The position numbers and the translations under genes are program-made. From Mucilaginibacter sp. PPCGB 2223 (GTDB lineage Bacteria; Bacteroidota; Bacteroidia; Sphingobacteriales; Sphingobacteriaceae): DNA of 64,000 nt. Position 1 is the first letter of the stretch. The number at the start of each line of letters is the position of its first letter. Shown one piece after another: positions 29,185-37,163 of the stretch. The notes beneath the pieces are model-generated. The model worked only from the letters and a program-made list of their open reading frames with translations. It was not told the origin of the DNA and searched no databases. The DNA lies in the NCBI RefSeq assembly GCF_001705515.1, contig NZ_MDJS01000002.1:186001-250000 (forward strand), in the 5' to 3' direction.

Positions 29185-30378
29185 ATGCTTCATGAAAGCC
29201 GTATAAACGTAAGTGTGCCATCGCGTGCAGCACACACAGCAGCAACAGGTGCAAAATCATTACCGGCTGTGCCTGTGCTACAGCAAAAGACCAAAGCGCA
29301 GGACAGCCTGTTGCAAAGAGCAGAAGAAAGTGAGCAGCTACAAGGTGATAACAGCGCCGCTGCGGTAACACAAATGAAACCGGCAGACTGGGCGGCTTCG
29401 GCCACTATAGCAGCGGTGATACTACATCAGCCCGGATATTTCAGTACCTGGAAGAAAATAGTGAAAGCGATAAATGAATATAAAGTACTGCCCGAAGATG
29501 ATTATGCAGCACGCGGCCGGAAGCTGGACTTGATGACAACGCTTATCGCCACTTGGAAAGAAGGGCACAAAAATGATACAACTGCCAGGGTAGTGGGCAT
29601 ACGCGGCGCGCTGCCCGGCCTGGAAGGGCTGATAGTCACCGAACGGGCTGAACTGCTGTTTGCTCAAAACGTTCGGCAATATGCTACCGCCGGAACCACA
29701 TATACCTCAAGAACAAGGGGTGATGTATCGTTCACCGTGGCCAAGCAAGGGGATAAGCTCAACGTTTTAAGTGCGAACCCTCAAATAGCAGGACATATAC
29801 AATACGATCTTACTCGTGCCAGTATCGATTTAAAACATTTTGAAGCACAGCCCGAAGGCCTGGGGATCGGATCGGTGCTGATGCACGAGTTTGCAAGATT
29901 TGCAGGCCAGATGGGTTTAGCAACGGTTAATGTACTCACGCCTGCATACTCAGCAATGGGTGCTTATGATTTTTTTGGCGGGATACCGCAAGCAGGCAAA
30001 CAGGGTGCGTTTGATACGCGAAGGGGGCAGTACGAAACCGTTATGGGCCTCAGGAACGACGACGAGCGCGGAGAGCGTATTGCCGACGATCACGACGACG
30101 AAACCTACACTAACTTCATTAACGAAGAAGCCAAGGCCGTTGGCAAAACCGCGGCGAATAAGGCCAAATTTGCAACCCCCGAGATAAGTGCGGATGACCT
30201 GGAACGGGTTGAAGCTTTAGCCGTTCAGGCGCATAAAGACAGATACGTGCGCAATGTAGACAATGTAAAGCGTGCGGCCCGCTTAAAAGCACTCTCCGGC
30301 TTCCTGAGCTATAACATCGCCGCGCTTTTGGACAGGACACGCGGCCAGGTGGCCGGCAAATGGATCGTAGGGGAGTAG
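29185..30378 (+). CDS. Unrecognised protein with a GNAT-like core and a Q/L-rich leader
   Basis: A 397-residue protein from the ATG at 29185; an upstream GTG at 29149 would add 12 residues and is less likely. There is no signal peptide. The first 65 residues are disordered and rich in Q, A and E (PVLQQKTKAQDSLLQRAEE), resembling leaders of proteins associated with extracellular contractile injection systems or DUF4157. A helical stretch (KIVKAINEYKVLPEDDYAARG) follows. Residues about 205-275 look like an acetyltransferase core: QPEGLGIGSVL fits the acetyl-CoA motif Q/R-x-x-G-x-G/A, and AYDFFGG fits the later GNAT strand-helix pattern. The C-terminus is charged and helical. Whether it is a secreted effector is unknown. 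It stands alone between the alpha-2-macroglobulin gene and a lipoprotein gene. Confidence 0.6.
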   Translation: MLHESRINVSVPSRAAHTAATGAKSLPAVPVLQQKTKAQDSLLQRAEESEQLQGDNSAAAVTQMKPADWAASATIAAVILHQPGYFSTWKKIVKAINEYKVLPEDDYAARGRKLDLMTTLIATWKEGHKNDTTARVVGIRGALPGLEGLIVTERAELLFAQNVRQYATAGTTYTSRTRGDVSFTVAKQGDKLNVLSANPQIAGHIQYDLTRASIDLKHFEAQPEGLGIGSVLMHEFARFAGQMGLATVNVLTPAYSAMGAYDFFGGIPQAGKQGAFDTRRGQYETVMGLRNDDERGERIADDHDDETYTNFINEEAKAVGKTAANKAKFATPEISADDLERVEALAVQAHKDRYVRNVDNVKRAARLKALSGFLSYNIAALLDRTRGQVAGKWIVGE

Positions 30379-30895
30379 GCGTATCGGAAACACCTGCAAT
30401 ACTATCCAAGCGCCATTCTCAAACCAGATCCAAAATACTTCTTGTATAAATTTTATTCCGCTTAGTAATATTTCTATTATTAATTTTTTCGGATGTGATT
30501 TCTTAGCGCATTATTGCAAGTCACTAAGAAATCGCTACGCTTTACAGAGCCGCTGTACAAGTCCCATTAAACCATTAAGCCTTTCAGTCGCTCAGATCTT
30601 CGGTCATTTTCCCAAACAGGGGGGATAAAGTAAGATTTATTTCAGCCTTCGGGCTTTCTGCTTTGCGCTTTCAGCTCTACCTGCAATGTAGCAAAAAATG
30701 GGCAGAGATGGAAGGATAATTCCAAAAAATATATCGGGCTTTGCGCATTCCGAAATATCCGCCATTATGGTGAATTGTTGTAAAAGCAAGCACAATCCGG
30801 CATTTGCAGGTAGCCGGGTGGAGCGAATTGTACAGGGCGGTAAACCCGCACGGTTTTTGCAGGTACTTAACTGTATACTAAATTATTTACTTATT
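30379..30895. other. Intergenic region with an inverted repeat
   Basis: 517 bases without a convincing gene. At 30497-30533 there is a perfect 10-bp inverted repeat, GATTTCTTAG and CTAAGAAATC, with a 17-base loop. It has no T-tract after it, so it is not a classic terminator. An open frame reading into the downstream lipoprotein gene from 30698 is not believed, because the lipoprotein signal begins at the ATG at 30896. No clear promoter hexamer was found. Confidence 0.45.
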
Positions 30896-31639
30896 ATGAA
30901 AACGACTAACTTTCTTAAACTACCTGCCATAGTGTTGCTACTGGCTGTAGGCGCGTGCTCCAAATCAAATAACGGCAGTACGGTCGACGCATCAATATCT
31001 ACCGACGATGCGGCCAACATCATGGCCAATTCTGTGTCATCAGGTTCGGGCGGTATGGCCGGCGCATCGGTTGATGTTACCGCCAATGCGCAGCTTACCT
31101 TTAATGCCAACCCCGGTTGCGGCGGCACCAAAACCTATAGCTTTAACCGTCAGAGCCCGCAGGGCGCATCGGTTACCTACAGCTATAGCTTTAACTACAC
31201 TTATACGCTTAACTGCGTAAACAACGTGCCCGACAATGTGAGCGGCAACGCAACCAGCACCGGCTCGTACGACGGGCCCAGCCTGACCAGCACCGACTCG
31301 GGTACATTAACCTTTAACGTAGGCGGCCTGGCGCAAAGCAGTACTGCTTACAGCGTTAACGGCGAGTATAAACGTACCGGCAGCTTTACACAAAAAACAG
31401 GCAATATGCGCAAAGGCAGCAGCAATGTGGATATTACAGTAACCAGCCTTTCTATCCCGAAAGGTGGCAGTACTATTGCTTCGGGCAGTGCTACTTTTAC
31501 CCTGAGCGGCACCAGCAACAACGGTTCGTTCAGCTTTAACGGCACCATTACCTTTACGGGTAACAACCAGGCCAACCTGGTGGTAAACGGAACAGCCTAT
31601 GTAGTTAACCTGGTTAATGGTAACTGTACGCGCTCGTAA
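30896..31639 (+). CDS. Small beta-rich lipoprotein of unknown function
   Basis: A 247-residue lipoprotein. The start at 30896 (MKTTNFLKLPAIV) gives a clean signal peptide and lipobox LAVGAC followed by SKSNNGS. The longer frame upstream lacks any signal. The mature part is low in charge and very rich in G, S, T and N. It has alternating beta-strand patterns (SFSFNGTITFTGN, VTYSYSFNYTYTLN) and conserved-looking cysteines in NPGCGGTKTY, TLNCVNNV and the last residues NGNCTRS. I do not recognise a family. A surface-exposed beta-structure is the best description. A good terminator follows the stop. Confidence 0.75.
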   Translation: MKTTNFLKLPAIVLLLAVGACSKSNNGSTVDASISTDDAANIMANSVSSGSGGMAGASVDVTANAQLTFNANPGCGGTKTYSFNRQSPQGASVTYSYSFNYTYTLNCVNNVPDNVSGNATSTGSYDGPSLTSTDSGTLTFNVGGLAQSSTAYSVNGEYKRTGSFTQKTGNMRKGSSNVDITVTSLSIPKGGSTIASGSATFTLSGTSNNGSFSFNGTITFTGNNQANLVVNGTAYVVNLVNGNCTRS

Positions 31640-31670
31640 CTTTGTCTGTTAATTGAATGTTGTTAAAAGG

Positions 31671-31690
31671 GCCCCGATAGGGGCTTTTTT
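31671..31690 (+). terminator. Rho-independent terminator after the lipoprotein gene
   Basis: Stem GCCCC (31671-31675), loop GATA, stem GGGGC (31680-31684), then six T. An AAAA run precedes the stem on the other side, so it may also serve the convergent gene that ends at 31712. Confidence 0.8.
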
Positions 31691-31711
31691 GTTTGATTAT
31701 TTTGCGAATGT

Positions 31712-32329
31712 CTACGCCATCACCACATTATTTAAGCTAAACTTATAAGGTGTTGATGAAGGTCCCGGCCCGCCGCCGGTCATCACGATATCGGCGCTTT
31801 TGACACCCAATAATGATAGCTCGGTATTAATGTTTGATATGATCGCCGAGTTCATTACTTCGCCCTGCACTACCTGGCTTGCAACGCCTATCCAGATGGT
31901 GGGTTTAAACTCAAAAGCGGCTTGCTGGTTTGGCGCTATACCGTTCTTTACGGCCAGTAACCGCCCGCTTTTATAAATGCATGCGTTGATGGCGCCTTGT
32001 GCCAGGCCGTTCCGAAACTGAACCTCTTTTGCCGAAGTAGCCGGTCCCGCATAGCTTAATCTATCACCTGAAGCCGTTAATGTGACCTGGAAAAGTTGCC
32101 CATTGCTGGCATTTAATTGCGGCATATAGTTGCCCCAGCTATCGCTTGCACCTATCTGCATGTCCATCGGAAACGTAAACGGATGGTTATCGCCTTGCCC
32201 CACATATTCGAGTACCTTCCAGGCGACGGCCAATTCGTCAAAACCGGCTGCCATGTTTTTTTGAAAGATAACGATGGAAGGGGCACCGTTGTCAATGGAG
32301 TTATTGATGAAGTTAAGAAGAATATTCAT
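31712..32329 (-). CDS. Conserved hypothetical protein, 205 residues, leaderless
   Basis: I do not recognise the family. The protein has no signal peptide or membrane helix. It starts with a short helix (MNILLNFINNSIDNG), then a run of beta-strands: IVIFQKNMA, AVAWKVLEYVG, HPFTFPMDMQIGASDSWGNY, LFQVTLTASGD and FKPTIWIGVAS. The ending is striking and glycine-rich, SADIVMTGGGPGPSSTPYKF. It lies 63 bases downstream of a NarL-type response regulator on the same strand and may be the last gene of that operon. A bulged hairpin at 32385-32407, arms GTAAGgTAT and ATACTTAC, overlaps the regulator's 3' end and may partly separate the two. Confidence 0.7.
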   Translation of the reverse strand: MNILLNFINNSIDNGAPSIVIFQKNMAAGFDELAVAWKVLEYVGQGDNHPFTFPMDMQIGASDSWGNYMPQLNASNGQLFQVTLTASGDRLSYAGPATSAKEVQFRNGLAQGAINACIYKSGRLLAVKNGIAPNQQAAFEFKPTIWIGVASQVVQGEVMNSAIISNINTELSLLGVKSADIVMTGGGPGPSSTPYKFSLNNVVMA

Positions 32330-32392
32330 GTTGCCAGGTTTAAATTGTATTATAAAAATACGTTATTTATTAAACCCATTATGTGTAAGGTA

Positions 32393-33070
32393 TTATATTA
32401 TACTTACAATATCGTTTTTGATGGCATAGATGACCAGCCCCGTAACATTGCGCGAACCTGTTTTAATTAAGAGGTTATTACGGTGCCCGTTAACCGTTTT
32501 TACGCTGATAAATAATTTTTCGGCAATTTCTTCGGCGGTGAGCTGCTGGCAGGTGAGCCGCAATATCTCTTCTTCGCGCGGCGAAATATTCACCAGCAGT
32601 TTTTTGGCTTTTACTTTCCGGCCCATGCTGCTCTGTATGGCCTTGAGCGTACGGGCATTGATGTACGAACCAAGGGTATGCACGGAAACAATGGCATCGT
32701 GCAGTTCCTGTGGGTCGCTGTCTTTCACCAGGTAACCGTGTGCGCCATGTTTTACCAGTTCGGTAATAAAATTTTCATCATCGTGCACCGAGAGGATGAG
32801 CACTTTCATGTCGGGGTATAATTCGGCCAGCGCCAGGGTTACATGCAGCCCGCTAAACTCTTTTCTGTCCTTAGGCGGTAGCGACAGGTCGACAAGCATG
32901 ACATCGGGCAAAACTGTGGTTTTACCCAGTTTTTCTATCACCGAGTGGCCGTCGGCACTTTCAAAAACAACGTTAAAGTTATCCCAGTTATTTAATATCG
33001 CTTTAACGCCTTCCCTGAAAAGTACCTGGTCCTCAACTATCCCAATATTAATCGCACTTGTGGTTTCCAT
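32393..33070 (-). CDS. NarL/FixJ-family response regulator
   Basis: A 225-residue cytoplasmic transcription regulator. The receiver domain, residues 1-125, has the acidic pocket (IVEDQVLFREGV) and the phospho-acceptor aspartate in VMLVDLSLPP. The LuxR-type helix-turn-helix at about 155-220 reads SPREEEILRLTCQQLTAEEI then FISVKTVNGHRNNL. The gene begins two bases after the stop of a HisKA_3-type kinase, so the two are a cognate pair. Its probable targets are the palindromic repeats at 35189-35293, between this operon and the divergent 510-residue gene. Confidence 0.94.
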   Translation of the reverse strand: METTSAINIGIVEDQVLFREGVKAILNNWDNFNVVFESADGHSVIEKLGKTTVLPDVMLVDLSLPPKDRKEFSGLHVTLALAELYPDMKVLILSVHDDENFITELVKHGAHGYLVKDSDPQELHDAIVSVHTLGSYINARTLKAIQSSMGRKVKAKKLLVNISPREEEILRLTCQQLTAEEIAEKLFISVKTVNGHRNNLLIKTGSRNVTGLVIYAIKNDIVSII

Positions 33071-33072
33071 CG

Positions 33073-33885
33073 TTAATCAATATTAAAAGGTATTTTAACC
33101 GCCGCCGTAAAACCGGCGCCTTCGGCATTGTTACCATACGCAATATTTCCTTTTAAGGCGCTTATCCTGATCTCCATATTTTTAAAACCCATGCCTGCGG
33201 TGCTGTCGCCGTTGGTATCCAGCCCTTTGCCGTCATCCTTAAAATTGAGCATCAGTTGATGGTTGTCGTAATCAAATTCCATCGTTATTTTTTTGGCGCC
33301 TGCATGTTTTATCGTGTTATTGATGAGCTCCATGCTAATGCGGTATAAACCCAGGGTAACGGGCCAATCCATCTCGGGGAGCTCGTTTTTTACCGATAAA
33401 CAGATATCTATTTTTCCGGATGCATTGATCGTTTCGGCAAAACGCTCCAGGGTTTTGATCAGGCCGAACAACTCCAGTTGCGGCGGCATTAACTGGTGGC
33501 TGATGTTGCGCACGCTGGATATGCCGCTTTCTGATAAACTGATCAGCCCCTCGATGGCCGATTCCATCCCAGGAGCAGCGTCCTCCTGTTTCTTTACCTT
33601 TTGTTGTATTAAAACGAGGTTCATTCGGATGATCGAAATCACGGCGCCCAATTCGTCGTGCAGATCGGACGCCACGCGTTTCCGCTCTTCTTCCTGTACC
33701 TGGATGCTGTTCCGGAGCAGATCTTCCTGTTGGCTCGATTTTAACGCCGCTTTATCCAGTTGCTGCCGGTACAGGTTTTTCTGAAAATTTACGTACAATA
33801 ATACCACGCCCACCGCGATAACGAAAAGCACAATTGTAAAAGGTATAATAATATCTACTAACGATATTCCTTTACCTGCTTCCAT
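33073..33885 (-). CDS. NarX/DesK-type sensor histidine kinase
   Basis: A short membrane-bound kinase of 270 residues. I prefer the ATG at 33885 (MEAGKGIS) to the one at 33903. Either start overlaps the end of the upstream membrane-protein gene, by 28 or 46 bases. One membrane helix (residues 10-33) leads to a coiled-coil linker and a HisKA_3 domain with the phospho-acceptor histidine in RKRVASDLHDELGAV. The ATPase domain follows, with NNTIKHAGAKKI, DDGKGLD and GMGFKNMEIRI. There is no extracellular sensing domain, so the signal probably comes through the helix or from the seven-helix partner encoded just upstream. Confidence 0.92.
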   Translation of the reverse strand: MEAGKGISLVDIIIPFTIVLFVIAVGVVLLYVNFQKNLYRQQLDKAALKSSQQEDLLRNSIQVQEEERKRVASDLHDELGAVISIIRMNLVLIQQKVKKQEDAAPGMESAIEGLISLSESGISSVRNISHQLMPPQLELFGLIKTLERFAETINASGKIDICLSVKNELPEMDWPVTLGLYRISMELINNTIKHAGAKKITMEFDYDNHQLMLNFKDDGKGLDTNGDSTAGMGFKNMEIRISALKGNIAYGNNAEGAGFTAAVKIPFNID

Positions 33886-34514
33886 ATACCAACAAAAAAA
33901 CAAATGTACATAGTGATCGATGCGGCCGAATGAAACAGCCAGTCGTAAGTGTTAATGTTTACTGAATAATGCCGCGCACAATAATTCGCAAAATAAAACA
34001 GCAATAGAGTGGATGCGTAATAAATAAGTACGCCCGAATTTATCCAGCTTAAGCTTTGCTTTACAGACTGCGGTATGGCATGCATTTCCTGGTTTAACAA
34101 TACAATAAAGGTAAATATCGAAAGAATAATCAACAGGATAGATTCGACAGTTAAAGCATTAGAGTTGAATATAAAAATACCCTGGAAGAAAATAGAGTTA
34201 ACGATCGAAAAACAAACAAATAATAAGATAACTGCATTGATCACCCTTTTAGTTATCAGTTTGGCTAACACCATTTTATAATACCAGACCAGCAGTGCGA
34301 AACCCACAGGGACGTAAAAATGCAGTAAGGGCAGGTTATTTTTTTGCAATAACCATAAAACCAACGCTATGATTTGCACAATGGCCGAACACATGATGAA
34401 CCACCAGAACACTTTTAACGTGTTTTCGAGGTAACGATAGCGGGCGATCATGAAAAAAAACACCAATAGCACCGGGATATCCGATGCTATTAATATGGCT
34501 TTAGTGATGCTCAT
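33858..34514 (-). CDS. Seven-helix membrane protein, likely partner of the sensor kinase
   Basis: A 218-residue, almost wholly hydrophobic protein with about seven predicted membrane helices (for example IPVLLVFFFMIARY, IVQIIALVLWLL, SILLIILSIFTFIVLL, SITMYICFFVGIW). It ends in a short basic tail, KQVKEYR. It overlaps the kinase gene, which implies translational coupling. I know no function for the family. Because the kinase has only one helix and no sensor domain, this protein is a reasonable candidate for the signal-sensing subunit. That is inference from position only. Confidence 0.8.
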   Translation of the reverse strand: MSITKAILIASDIPVLLVFFFMIARYRYLENTLKVFWWFIMCSAIVQIIALVLWLLQKNNLPLLHFYVPVGFALLVWYYKMVLAKLITKRVINAVILLFVCFSIVNSIFFQGIFIFNSNALTVESILLIILSIFTFIVLLNQEMHAIPQSVKQSLSWINSGVLIYYASTLLLFYFANYCARHYSVNINTYDWLFHSAASITMYICFFVGIWKQVKEYR

Positions 34515-34532
34515 TTTTTATTGTTGTTTTGA

Positions 34533-35126
34533 TCAGTTACCGCAGGTAGCCGGGCACGGGGTGTTCAGATCGCCGACAAACAGCGCTAAACTGTCAGGCA
34601 TGCTGTTGCTTTGGATTATATGGCCGTTTTTGTCGATCCGATTACCAAGCGAATCAACTATCTGGCCTTTTTTATTAAAGAATAAGGCCCTGCCGGCGGG
34701 GAAAGGACTGCTCTTACTGGTAATATCGGCATCTACAACGGGTTGTATGTAAGCTTTTAATTGCTTTAGCGAGTCGGAGTAACCGATGGTTAAGCGGATA
34801 TAACGGTGCGCAGTTTGATATTGCCAGGCCGTATCTATGCCCATTGCACATAACAGGTCCTGTGATCTTACAGTAAAGTATTTGAGCGGTACCGGCACCC
34901 CATTGCCCATAATTGTCCATAACGAATCGTACGATTTCGTCCATTTATGCGCCGTTGATCTGGGTACAAAATCGTGCATGTTTACGGAGTCTACTGGGTT
35001 AACAGGGGCAGGGCAGCCGGTATGAAACAACCGGCAAAGGCCTATCGAGCCGATAATAAAACCAAATACGCAAGCTATAATGATAACTGATACGAACTTG
35101 AACAGGCTTATTGTGATCTTTTTCAT
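34533..35126 (-). CDS. Membrane-anchored extracytoplasmic protein of unknown function
   Basis: A 197-residue protein with a strong N-terminal hydrophobic helix (KFVSVIIIACVFGFIIGSIG), then a polar domain that should lie in the periplasm. Cysteines occur just after the helix (LCRLFHTGC) and at the very end (TPCPATCGN), so a disulfide is possible. The middle holds a patterned stretch (KKGQIVDSLGNRIDKNGHII). No family is recognised. It is the first gene of the operon with the seven-helix protein, kinase and regulator, 18 bases upstream of the next gene. It may be a signal input component or a regulated product. Confidence 0.75.
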   Translation of the reverse strand: MKKITISLFKFVSVIIIACVFGFIIGSIGLCRLFHTGCPAPVNPVDSVNMHDFVPRSTAHKWTKSYDSLWTIMGNGVPVPLKYFTVRSQDLLCAMGIDTAWQYQTAHRYIRLTIGYSDSLKQLKAYIQPVVDADITSKSSPFPAGRALFFNKKGQIVDSLGNRIDKNGHIIQSNSMPDSLALFVGDLNTPCPATCGN

Positions 35127-35188
35127 TTTACATAGATTTTAGGGGTTTGATATTTTAATAATGTTGATAAGCAGGTTTTTACGTCGTT

Positions 35189-35293
35189 GGGTATTTATTT
35201 GTTAGTCGAAATTAGGTATTAATGTTTGATATTTTTTTGATAGGGCAGGTATTAATACTCGTAATATTTTAAAAACAGGTATAAATACCTGTT
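35189..35293. promoter_or_regulatory. Cluster of GGTAT(T/A)AATACC-type operator repeats
   Basis: This lies in the 350-base divergent gap between the two-component operon and the 510-residue gene. Three related sites are visible: AGGTATTAAT at 35214-35223, AGGTATTAAT at 35247-35256 inside the palindrome GTATTAATAC, and AGGTATAAAT at 35277-35286. The third lies within a 9-bp inverted repeat, AACAGGTAT and ATACCTGTT (35274-35293). A weaker copy, GGGTATTTAT, starts at 35189. Spacings are about 25, 33 and 30 bases, close to whole helical turns. Regularly spaced palindromes of this kind look like binding sites for a dimeric regulator. The neighbouring NarL-type protein is the obvious candidate. Confidence 0.6.
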
Positions 35294-35476
35294 CCGCACA
35301 ACCCGTATTATTGCTCTGAATCCGTGTTGTTCGATGATCCAAATTTGTAGTGCTAAAAGCTTTTACGGGTGGAGTCCAGCTACCACTAAAAAAAACGGGC
35401 CTGCCTGTAGAGGGGATCATTACAGGGGCGAAATCCGAAAAGCCTGATGAGTAGGACAATTTAAATCGAACAAATC

Positions 35477-37009
35477 ATGAGTACTGCAACACTTTCACCT
35501 GCGCCAAAAAGAAAAAGCGCAGCCAAACATTTCAGGGCTGCTTCACTGGGTGTCGGCCCGTTTGACTCTTTAATGGCCGATTTCCAGGCCGCCACGTATT
35601 CGGCCGCAAATCCTATTATCCAAACCATTTCGCAGGGAACCACCTGGCTGCCGGTGAGCACCGATTCGCTCGGGCCGATACACTTTTACTGGCAAAACGG
35701 TTCGTTTTTTAATGCCTACACCTGGAACTACATCAACAACCTTTTTGCCTACAATCAAATCAACAACAACTACTACACCAATGGCGATGGCTTAAACACC
35801 GCGCTTTACAATGCGTTTTCTGCCATTTCTTACGTGTTGTCGTCAACCGACCAGGCTACTGTTAACCAGGCTTACCTGAACAACACCGGCGATATGGCTA
35901 CACTGGTAAGCAACTACATCAACGGCGGGTACTCGACCGTGCCCGCAGGTACAACACAGGCTCAGTATAATTATGTGCTGCAGCAGATGTTAGATTGGTC
36001 GCAACCATCGGGTTCAACAATGCCGCCGGTTAGCTATACTACCTTTTTCCAATCTCCAAACCCCGCCGCTTTGCTTCCGTACGCGCCGCCGGGTGCAGCA
36101 CAATTGATCAAACAACTGATCGCGATCGTTAATAAAATGGGGGCGGCCAACGCCATTATCGGTGCACAGCAGGCTGTTGTGTCGGAGTTGTCGAACGTGC
36201 TGAAAAACATCCAGGGGCCCGTTAACTATTCGACCAGTAACCCGACGCCTGCCGGCTGGATGGCTTTGGTTGACGATAACGGCCCGGTATCGAGCTGCGA
36301 ACCCCAATGGATATTAAACCCGCCGGCTGCAACCATCACAACCGGATTGGAAACAGGAAGCAGCTTTACCGTCCGCTTGACGGTAACAGACATTGATAAC
36401 TCAACCTGCAATGTTAGTGTGAACGGTGGTGCCGGCGTTTCTGTGGGTGTTGGTTTTTTCGGCATAAATGCCAGCACTTCGGCCAGCTACGATCTGTCGA
36501 CCATAACTGAAAATATCACCCAGCTCGACGTAACCATGACTTTTAACGGTGTAACCAATATCAGCATGGTGCCGAGCGCCTATAACATCTCAACAAGCGC
36601 TGGCTGGTGGCTGCCAAGCATTTTGAGCCAGGCCGTAAATTACAATTCGGCGGTTTCTGGCCCTTACATGCCGCCAAGCGCATACAATTTTAACCAGGAC
36701 GGCAACTTCGGTGTATTGAATAACCTGTTTATCTCGCAACTGCCGGCAATGGAGTTAACCTTTACCACGATAAATGCCGACGAGATAAACCAGATTTTCA
36801 CAACCACTACATCATGGGGTGTCGACTTTTTGGGTATCGATTTTGGCGGTGGCAGTTCAACAAGCACTTACACTTCCCATGTATCTGATTACTCAAGTAA
36901 CTCGATTACCATTACTATGGCGCCCCCATCGTTCCCAAGCTCATTGCCTTCAAACGATCAAACCGCCTTTGTAATCGGCGCTTCGCTTACCTGGCCAGGC
37001 GCTAAATAA
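35477..37009 (+). CDS. Unrecognised leaderless 510-residue protein
   Basis: I do not recognise this protein. It has no signal peptide. The first 25 residues are basic (PAPKRKSAAKHFRA). Residues about 30-250 look mostly helical and rich in N, Q, Y and A (YAQ-type segments such as WNYINNLFAYNQINN, KQLIAIVNKMGAANAI). From about 250 onward it is beta-rich, with alternating small and hydrophobic residues (GGAGVSVGVGFFGINAS, TSWGVDFLGIDFGGGSS). A helical half followed by amphipathic beta-strands is a layout seen in some pore-forming proteins, but no signature supports that name. It is the first gene after the operator cluster and is followed by the CVNH-GH72 gene in the same direction, so the two are probably co-regulated. 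Confidence 0.75.
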   Translation: MSTATLSPAPKRKSAAKHFRAASLGVGPFDSLMADFQAATYSAANPIIQTISQGTTWLPVSTDSLGPIHFYWQNGSFFNAYTWNYINNLFAYNQINNNYYTNGDGLNTALYNAFSAISYVLSSTDQATVNQAYLNNTGDMATLVSNYINGGYSTVPAGTTQAQYNYVLQQMLDWSQPSGSTMPPVSYTTFFQSPNPAALLPYAPPGAAQLIKQLIAIVNKMGAANAIIGAQQAVVSELSNVLKNIQGPVNYSTSNPTPAGWMALVDDNGPVSSCEPQWILNPPAATITTGLETGSSFTVRLTVTDIDNSTCNVSVNGGAGVSVGVGFFGINASTSASYDLSTITENITQLDVTMTFNGVTNISMVPSAYNISTSAGWWLPSILSQAVNYNSAVSGPYMPPSAYNFNQDGNFGVLNNLFISQLPAMELTFTTINADEINQIFTTTTSWGVDFLGIDFGGGSSTSTYTSHVSDYSSNSITITMAPPSFPSSLPSNDQTAFVIGASLTWPGAK

Positions 37010-37035
37010 CAGGATCGTTGTTTTAAACTTCTTTC

Positions 37036-37072
37036 CCTGCAGGGCTTTTTTCGAAAGAAGGGGCTCTGCAGG
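37036..37072 (+). terminator. Imperfect hairpin between the 510-residue and CVNH-GH72 genes
   Basis: Arms CCTGCAGGGC (37036-37045) and GGGCTCTGCAGG (37061-37072) fold over a TTC-GAAA-GAA tip. There is a T-run within the stem but none after it. It may attenuate read-through into the downstream gene or stabilise the upstream mRNA. Confidence 0.4.
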
Positions 37073-37163
37073 TTTGGATGAGCCGAAAAAAGATAACCTA
37101 TTAACTTAAACATACGGTGACCTAAAAAACCTTAAGATTAAAAATATCTAAACCTTTATCCCC

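Noticed and set aside
30698..30895. N-terminal extension of 66 codons on the small lipoprotein gene
   Set aside because: The extension has no homology-like features and would bury the signal peptide and lipobox that begin at 30896.
35477..37009. Naming the 510-residue protein a pore-forming toxin
   Set aside because: Only the general helix-then-strand layout suggests it; no family signature was recognised, so it stays as an unrecognised protein.
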